Program-made: the position numbers and the translations under genes | Shown here: positions 35,537 to 39,977 of the stretch, piece after piece | Position numbering within the stretch: the stretch's first letter is position 1 | Layout of the letters: every line of letters begins with the position of its first letter | Origin: Bacteroidota bacterium | Lineage (GTDB): Bacteria; Bacteroidota; Bacteroidia; Bacteroidales; VadinHA17 | Direction: 5' to 3' | Length of the DNA stretch: 39,977 bases | Assembly: GCA_030596025.1 (NCBI GenBank) | Contig: JAUVKW010000005.1 | Coordinates: 1-39,977 of the forward strand | Notes under the pieces: model-generated | What the model was told of the DNA's origin: nothing | The model's input: only the letters and a program-made list of their open reading frames with translations | The model's database searches: none

Positions 35537-36451
35537 ATGTCGGTTGAAATTCAACATATCACCAAGCTTTTCAGAGAGCAAAAAGCCCTGAATGATATCT
35601 CATTTAATATAGGAACCGGAGAAGTTGTTGGCCTGCTTGGTCCCAATGGCGCAGGAAAGTCTACATTGATGAAAATCATTACAGGGTATCTTTCACCCAC
35701 ATCAGGAAATGTTATTATCAATGGGATAAACACCCAAAAAGACCCTATTGGTATCAGACAAAAAATTGGTTACTTGCCTGAAGACAATCCTCTATATTCA
35801 GAAATGTTCATCCGGGAATTTCTTGAATTTATTGGACATATTTACAAAATGAAAGGCTTAAATAATCGTATTGATGAAATTATTCGGCTTACCGGTCTGA
35901 CACCTGAACAAAATAAAAAAATCAATACACTTTCAAAAGGATATCGTCAACGCGTAGGACTGGCACAGGCTCTTATACATAATCCTGATGTATTGATTCT
36001 GGATGAACCCACATCCGGTTTGGACCCTAACCAAATAAGAGACATTAGAGATTTGATCTCTGCAGCCGGACAAGAAAAAACGGTAATCCTTTCGACTCAC
36101 ATCATGCAGGAAGTTGAAGCTATTTGTGACCGGATTATCATTTTAGACAAAGGGCAGCTTATTGCTGATGAACAAACCGTAAACATTCAATCTAAAAGTT
36201 TAGCAGAAAACCAAACTGTTCTTGTTGAATTTGATCATAATCCTGGAAAAGAAATTCTTCAAAAAATCTCTGGAGTTGGAACAGTTCTACAGATCAAAGA
36301 AAACAAATGGCTTTTACAAAGTCAGTCTATAGAAGATATACGACCAATTATTTTTCAATTTGCAGTTGACCAAAAACTTACAGTTCTTTCACTTGCCGAA
36401 CAGGAAAAAAGTCTGGAAAACATCTTCCAGGAGTTAACAAAAAAAAAATAA
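35537..36451 (+). CDS. gldA: GldA-like ABC transporter ATP-binding protein
   Basis: A 304-residue ATPase. Walker A is GPNGAGKS (residues 35-42), the signature is LSKGYRQRVGLAQAL, Walker B is VLILDEPTSGLDPNQ, and the switch His lies in ILSTHIMQEVEA. The opening MSVEIQHITKLFREQKALND and the segment GYLPEDNPLYSEMFIREFLE match GldA, the ATPase of the GldA-GldF-GldG exporter known from gliding Flavobacterium; non-gliding Bacteroidota have it as well. The C-terminal 80 residues are a small regulatory-type domain. I chose the ATG at 35537; an in-frame TTG at 35528 lies inside the -7 element. No gldF or gldG gene is adjacent, so its permease lies elsewhere. Confidence 0.88.
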   Translation: MSVEIQHITKLFREQKALNDISFNIGTGEVVGLLGPNGAGKSTLMKIITGYLSPTSGNVIINGINTQKDPIGIRQKIGYLPEDNPLYSEMFIREFLEFIGHIYKMKGLNNRIDEIIRLTGLTPEQNKKINTLSKGYRQRVGLAQALIHNPDVLILDEPTSGLDPNQIRDIRDLISAAGQEKTVILSTHIMQEVEAICDRIIILDKGQLIADEQTVNIQSKSLAENQTVLVEFDHNPGKEILQKISGVGTVLQIKENKWLLQSQSIEDIRPIIFQFAVDQKLTVLSLAEQEKSLENIFQELTKKK

Positions 36452-36459
36452 ATCTTTCA

Positions 36460-36491
36460 TTTGGAATCTACACACAAATTTAGTTCATTTG
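36460..36491 (+). promoter_or_regulatory. Promoter of the metK riboswitch transcript
   Basis: TTTG (36460-36463) and TTCATTTG (36484-36491) are 20 bases apart; the -7 box differs from TAnnTTTG only at its second base. The predicted start near 36498 falls just before the first stem of the SAM-II aptamer, which supports both calls. Confidence 0.5.
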
Positions 36492-36502
36492 TCAATCAAT
36501 TA

Positions 36503-36554
36503 TTGGTGGAGGGATTTGGCTGATTGCAACCACTGAAAAAAATTGCTAAAACAG
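36503..36554 (+). ncRNA. SAM-II riboswitch upstream of metK
   Basis: This is an S-adenosylmethionine-binding H-type pseudoknot (SAM-II, Rfam SAM_alpha). Stem P1 is TTGGTGG (36503-36509) with CCACTGA (36530-36536). The loop between holds the conserved blocks GATTT (36513-36517) and ATTGCAA (36523-36529), spaced as in known SAM-II aptamers. The 3' strand contains the conserved GCTAAA (36545-36550). The pseudoknot pairs CTG (36520-36522) with CAG (36552-36554) and GCAA (36526-36529) with TTGC (36543-36546). The next gene makes SAM, so feedback repression of metK is expected. The aptamer ends 63 bases before the metK ATG, and no Shine-Dalgarno is evident, so the mode of control is not clear. Confidence 0.88.
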
Positions 36555-36617
36555 ATTTCTTTTTCAACTACCAGCCTGATTTTTCTTTCAAATTTTATTA
36601 ATCAAAAAACTATTGAT

Positions 36618-37952
36618 ATGTCCTATCTATTTACATCTGAATCTGTTTCTGAGGGACATCCAGATAAAGTTGCCGACCAGATCTCTGATGCTTTGCTGGA
36701 TGAATTTTTAAAATTCGATCAAAACTCAAAAGTGGCCTGTGAAACCATGGTAACCACCGGATTAGTAGTTTGTAGCGGAGAGGTAAGAACTGAAGGTTAC
36801 GTGGATATTCAAAAAATTGCAAGGCGTGTCATTAAAAATATCGGCTATACCAAGGCTGATTATAAATTCGATGCTGGTTCTTGTGGAATTATTTCAACAA
36901 TTCATGGTCAGAGTGATGATATAAACCAGGGAGTAAGCAGAGAAATTAAAGAAAACCAGGGGGCTGGTGACCAGGGAATAATGTTTGGTTATGCAAACAA
37001 AGATATGGACAATGGCATGCCTCTCCCTCTGGAACTAAGTCATATAATACTCCAGGAATTGGCGGAAATAAGAAAGGAAGGCAAGGAAATGACCTACCTG
37101 CGTCCTGATTCTAAATCCCAGGTAACAATTGAATATGACGATCAGCATAATCCTATTGCTATTGATACCATAGTTGTTTCTACCCAGCATGATGAATTTG
37201 TTCTTCCTGAAGGCGATTCGCTGGAAGCCAAGCTTAAAGCTCAGAAAGCAATGCAATCAGCCATTAAAAATGATCTGGAAAAGATTCTGATGCCCAGGGT
37301 TAAAAAGAAGGTTCCTGATCGTATTATAAAACTAATTAATGGATACAATCTCCTTGTCAATCCAACCGGAAATTTTGTAATTGGAGGTCCTCATGGTGAT
37401 ACAGGTTTGACAGGCCGGAAAATCGTAGTAGATACATATGGAGGAAAGGCTCCACATGGAGGTGGTGCTTTTTCGGGTAAAGATTCATCAAAAGTTGATC
37501 GATCGGCAGCTTACGCAGCACGGCATATTGCAAACAATCTGGTAGCGGCAGGTGTAGCCGATGAGGTGTTAATTCAACTGGCTTATGCTATTGGTGTGGC
37601 AGAGCCTGTTGGAATTTATGTAAATACATTTGGCTCATGCAAATTGGTAAACCACGAAAAACAAACAAGTTGTGACAGTGAAATTGCTGAAAAAGTAAAA
37701 ACCATTTTTGACCTGAGGCCCTATTCTATCATTAAAAGGTTTGGTCTTAAAAATCCAATCTTTGAAAAAACAGCTACCTATGGGCATTTTGGAAGAACAC
37801 CATATACCGAAGAGGTTGAAGTATATTATAATAATCCTGGTATTCGTTCAAAGATTGTAAACGGGGAAACTAAATATTATAAGCAGGTAGAATACTTCTC
37901 CTGGGAGAAACTAGACCATGTGGATGAAATAAAAAAAGCTTTTAAGATTTGA
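36618..37952 (+). CDS. metK: S-adenosylmethionine synthetase
   Basis: MetK makes S-adenosylmethionine from methionine and ATP in the cytoplasm and needs Mg2+ and K+. The 444-residue protein shows the ATP-binding start [20 protein letters not shown], the block [12 protein letters not shown], the glycine-rich loop [20 protein letters not shown] and the phosphate-binding [20 protein letters not shown]. It is somewhat longer than the 384-residue E. coli enzyme, as is common in Bacteroidota. The start is the ATG at 36618, from which the family sequence [17 protein letters not shown] begins; an in-frame TTG at 36543 falls inside the riboswitch and is not used. Regulation by the SAM-II aptamer upstream is expected. 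Confidence 0.98.
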   Translation: MSYLFTSESVSEGHPDKVADQISDALLDEFLKFDQNSKVACETMVTTGLVVCSGEVRTEGYVDIQKIARRVIKNIGYTKADYKFDAGSCGIISTIHGQSDDINQGVSREIKENQGAGDQGIMFGYANKDMDNGMPLPLELSHIILQELAEIRKEGKEMTYLRPDSKSQVTIEYDDQHNPIAIDTIVVSTQHDEFVLPEGDSLEAKLKAQKAMQSAIKNDLEKILMPRVKKKVPDRIIKLINGYNLLVNPTGNFVIGGPHGDTGLTGRKIVVDTYGGKAPHGGGAFSGKDSSKVDRSAAYAARHIANNLVAAGVADEVLIQLAYAIGVAEPVGIYVNTFGSCKLVNHEKQTSCDSEIAEKVKTIFDLRPYSIIKRFGLKNPIFEKTATYGHFGRTPYTEEVEVYYNNPGIRSKIVNGETKYYKQVEYFSWEKLDHVDEIKKAFKI

Positions 37953-37985
37953 GCCTTTTGCACAATGCATATAGTGAGTGAGTAT

Positions 37986-39107
37986 CTATAGGGCCTTGTA
38001 AATAAATGAACTAAAAAATTCAATATACTGCTGTGTAACTTTTTCCCAGTTGTACTCTTTTTGAATTTTTATAAGATTCCTTTTTGAAAATTCATCTTTA
38101 TAATCCATGTATTTGTTAATGGAAGTAAAATGGTCTGCCAACATTGTGACATCACTGAAAAAGAAGGCATCCTTTCCCAATACATTTTTGTTGTATTTGT
38201 TATCATGAGCAAAAATAAGGCAAGACGTAGCCATAGCTTCAAGCAAGGATGGATTTGTTCCTCCTACTGAATGACCATGAATATAGGCTTTGCTATTTTT
38301 TCTAAATAAATTCAGCGTGTTTTTATCAAATATTGATCCCGGGAAATAAATGTTTTGAAATCTAGCATATTTATTGATTAAGAATTTCCCATATCTGGTT
38401 CTGGTATCCCCAACAACTATCATCAAATGATCCTGTTTTGAGTTTAACCAGGCCTGCAAGATCATATCAATGTGATTTTCTGGCTCAAGCCTGGAAATCA
38501 CCAGGAAATATTCTTTCTTTTTATTAAAAAAATCAAAGCCTTCAGATTTTATCTTTACTTTTTCATCCTGCTGTAAAGAAATATCTGCACCATAGGGAAT
38601 ATATTTAGTCTTCACCCCATATTTGGAAAAATAATATTCCAAAATTTTGGGGTGATCAACGATCTGTCCATCAGCCCACCGAATGGCAAGTTTTTCATTC
38701 CATTTTAAAAAAATTTGTGCTATCCATCCCCATTTCTCCCTCTGCCACTCCATACCATCCATGTGAATAAGAACAGGAACTTTTGCAGTATTTTTAAGAA
38801 GTCGCAAAAACAGGGAAGATGAATAACCGCAACTGAGTATTATATCAGGATTCAGCTGTAATGCTGTTTTGAAACTAAAGTAATCATACAATAATGTGGA
38901 TAGAGCAGGGATGAACTGTAAGTTTTCTTTTTGCCTTATTATCTTAACCCCTTTAAATTCTTTTTCCTTATAATAATGGTCCCGGGGATTAAAAACAATT
39001 ACCTCATGACCATTTTTTACAAGACCTGCGCCAAGCTTTTCAGCAAATTGTTCAAACCCACCATAACGATTGGGAATCCCCCTTGTTCCAATAATAACTA
39101 TTTTCAA
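37986..39107 (-). CDS. Glycosyltransferase, DUF1972/GT4-like
   Basis: A 373-residue GT-B glycosyltransferase. The N-terminal domain begins MKIVIIGTRGIPNRYGGFEQ, the hallmark of the DUF1972 family of rhamnosyl- and related transferases. The C-terminal GT1/GT4-type domain shows VISRLEPENHIDMILQAW, the E-x7-E-type block SVGGTNPSLLEAMATSCLIF and an acidic pair in PSLLEAM. Such enzymes add sugars in surface polysaccharide synthesis. The gene is convergent with metK (33 bases apart) and divergent from the UpxY-like gene, so it may belong to the polysaccharide locus that appears to begin at the right edge. Confidence 0.92.
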   Translation of the reverse strand: MKIVIIGTRGIPNRYGGFEQFAEKLGAGLVKNGHEVIVFNPRDHYYKEKEFKGVKIIRQKENLQFIPALSTLLYDYFSFKTALQLNPDIILSCGYSSSLFLRLLKNTAKVPVLIHMDGMEWQREKWGWIAQIFLKWNEKLAIRWADGQIVDHPKILEYYFSKYGVKTKYIPYGADISLQQDEKVKIKSEGFDFFNKKKEYFLVISRLEPENHIDMILQAWLNSKQDHLMIVVGDTRTRYGKFLINKYARFQNIYFPGSIFDKNTLNLFRKNSKAYIHGHSVGGTNPSLLEAMATSCLIFAHDNKYNKNVLGKDAFFFSDVTMLADHFTSINKYMDYKDEFSKRNLIKIQKEYNWEKVTQQYIEFFSSFIYKAL

Positions 39108-39258
39108 AACGATTAAATATTAATCAAAGCAAAATATTCACATCTGAAAGTTAAGTCTAATTATTCATCACAAAAAAAAAAGTTGTGATTTCTCTATTAT
39201 CCAGGATCCCAATATTCAGCTATGTTAATAAATGTTTCCCTTGTTATACAAGTTTTCT

Positions 39259-39266
39259 TACTTTTG
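39259..39266 (+). promoter_or_regulatory. -7 promoter element before the UpxY-like gene
   Basis: TACTTTTG fits TAnnTTTG exactly and lies 25 bases before the ATG at 39292. A TTTC at 39235-39238 is 20 bases upstream and could serve as an imperfect -33 box. Confidence 0.5.
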
Positions 39267-39291
39267 AGGATACCAAAAATGATATTTCAGA

Positions 39292-39810
39292 ATGGTAGAA
39301 AATCCAACTTCAAAAAGTAAAAAATGGTATGCCATTTACACAAAATCGCGCAATGAGAAAATGGTTTCTGTTAATCTCGAAGTTAAGGGTATTGAGGTTT
39401 ATCTGCCCTTATTAAAAATACTGAAACAATGGAGTGACAGGAAGAAATGGGTGGAAGTTCCCCTGTTCAGAAGTTATATTTTTGTCCACATTCATGACAA
39501 AAACTACCTGGATGTATTACAAACTGAGGGTGTTGTACGATTTGTGACTTTCAGGAATGAAAGAATTCCTATACCTGAAAATCAAATTGTCGCGGTAAAA
39601 TCTTACCTTGAAGAAGACGATCCAATCAATATCGAAAACCTGGAATATCTGCCAGGAGATCGTGTGGAAGTATGCAGGGGCCCCTTGCGAGGCTTACTTG
39701 GGGTATTTATCGAAGTAAAAGGAAAACAACGGGTTATGGTTGAAATAGAAAGCATTGGGCAAAGACTTATCTTAAACCTGCCTAAATCTATTATAGCAGT
39801 ACGAAATTAA
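39292..39810 (+). CDS. UpxY/NusG-like transcription antiterminator
   Basis: A 172-residue NusG paralogue. The NGN domain (about 10-110) starts KKWYAIYTKSRNEKMVSVNL and includes IEVYLPLLKI and LFRSYIFVHI. The C-terminal KOW domain has GDRVEVCRGPLRGLLGVFIE and ends in LNLPKSIIAVRN. In Bacteroides, UpxY proteins are the first genes of capsule operons and prevent early termination in the long transcripts; specialised NusG paralogues of this type elsewhere in the phylum sit at polysaccharide loci too. The neighbouring glycosyltransferase fits this reading. Its own operon cannot be judged because the window ends 167 bases later. Confidence 0.9.
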   Translation: MVENPTSKSKKWYAIYTKSRNEKMVSVNLEVKGIEVYLPLLKILKQWSDRKKWVEVPLFRSYIFVHIHDKNYLDVLQTEGVVRFVTFRNERIPIPENQIVAVKSYLEEDDPINIENLEYLPGDRVEVCRGPLRGLLGVFIEVKGKQRVMVEIESIGQRLILNLPKSIIAVRN

Positions 39811-39907
39811 TCATGAAGCTTGTAAAATCATTCATCCTGTGACTTATACCGCTCCTAAACAGACTTTTTCTATGAGTAACAAGTGTTGCTTGCTGAAATC
39901 TTAAGGG

Positions 39908-39976
39908 TTATTTTATTTCTCCATTTTTTGGCCATTCATCTACAGGTTTCTTCCTTTCACCAAAATAAATATTTCT
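39908..39976 (-). CDS. Possible 3' end of a gene entering from the right
   Basis: On the minus strand one frame is open from base 39976 to a TAA at 39910-39908, giving 22 residues (RNIYFGERKKPVDEWPKNGE and two more). The composition is that of a normal hydrophilic C-terminus and the other two frames stop early. It is too short to identify. If real, it is a gene convergent with the UpxY-like gene. Confidence 0.3.
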   Translation of the reverse strand, partial: RNIYFGERKKPVDEWPKNGEIK

Positions 39977-39977
39977 T

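Noticed and set aside
36543-36617. An N-terminal extension of MetK from the TTG at 36543
   Set aside because: It would place 25 extra residues inside and just after the riboswitch; MetK homologues start at the ATG at 36618.
1-39977. Mobile elements, CRISPR arrays or toxin-antitoxin pairs
   Set aside because: I looked for transposase motifs, short direct repeats with spacers and small paired frames, and saw none I could support.

Overview
The window is chromosomal DNA from a member of the phylum Bacteroidota. The evidence is a type IX secretion (T9SS) substrate with SprB repeats next to a PorP/SprF gene, a GldA-like ABC ATPase, a TonB-dependent receptor with a carboxypeptidase-regulatory-like N-domain, a DUF4296 lipoprotein, a UpxY-type antiterminator, AT-rich DNA, and promoter-like TTTG/TAnnTTTG motifs in place of sigma-70 boxes and Shine-Dalgarno sequences. 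The order or family cannot be fixed from the sequence alone. No insertion sequence, prophage, CRISPR array, rRNA or intact tRNA was seen.

Layout. 1-4.5 kb (minus strand): a lipoprotein cut by the left edge, and a membrane-anchored DUF3352-like protein with a C-terminal beta-propeller. 4.7-10 kb (plus): a TonB-dependent receptor, a strong hairpin, a Na/Pi cotransporter carrying an Ig-like domain, and a 5'-truncated cyanophycinase-like gene. 10.1-14.1 kb: trpS (minus), then rbfA, a membrane-associated methyltransferase and a LolC/E-type permease (plus). 14.1-16.5 kb: a compact cassette of an ApbE-like flavin transferase, a Tat-exported Gfo/Idh/MocA oxidoreductase and a small two-helix membrane protein. 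16.8-24.3 kb: a 1484-residue SprB-repeat T9SS substrate, its PorP/SprF partner, a DUF4296 lipoprotein and an amidohydrolase. 24.4-30 kb: a hemerythrin, a glycosyltransferase, and asnS-rpoN-PAP2-like on the minus strand. 30-35.4 kb: a universal stress protein, an exported TPR-CHAT protein and an NSS-family transporter. 35.5-38 kb: gldA, then metK behind a SAM-II riboswitch. 38-40 kb: a glycosyltransferase and a UpxY-like antiterminator that may mark the edge of a surface polysaccharide locus.

The main themes are the cell envelope and surface (T9SS adhesin, TonB uptake, lipoprotein export, glycosyltransferases), with housekeeping genes between them (trpS, rbfA, asnS, rpoN, metK). The best non-coding find is the SAM-II aptamer before metK: its two conserved loop blocks, both pseudoknot helices and a suitably placed promoter can all be read directly. 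Other notable items are a 243-nt repeat array with a 729-nt higher-order period inside the SprB-like gene, a decayed cyanophycinase gene, a tRNA-like fold between two genes, and the ApbE/Gfo-Idh-MocA cassette. I found no clearly new defence or mobile system; the strongest candidates for under-described biology are the exported CHAT protein and the DUF3352-propeller/lipoprotein pair.
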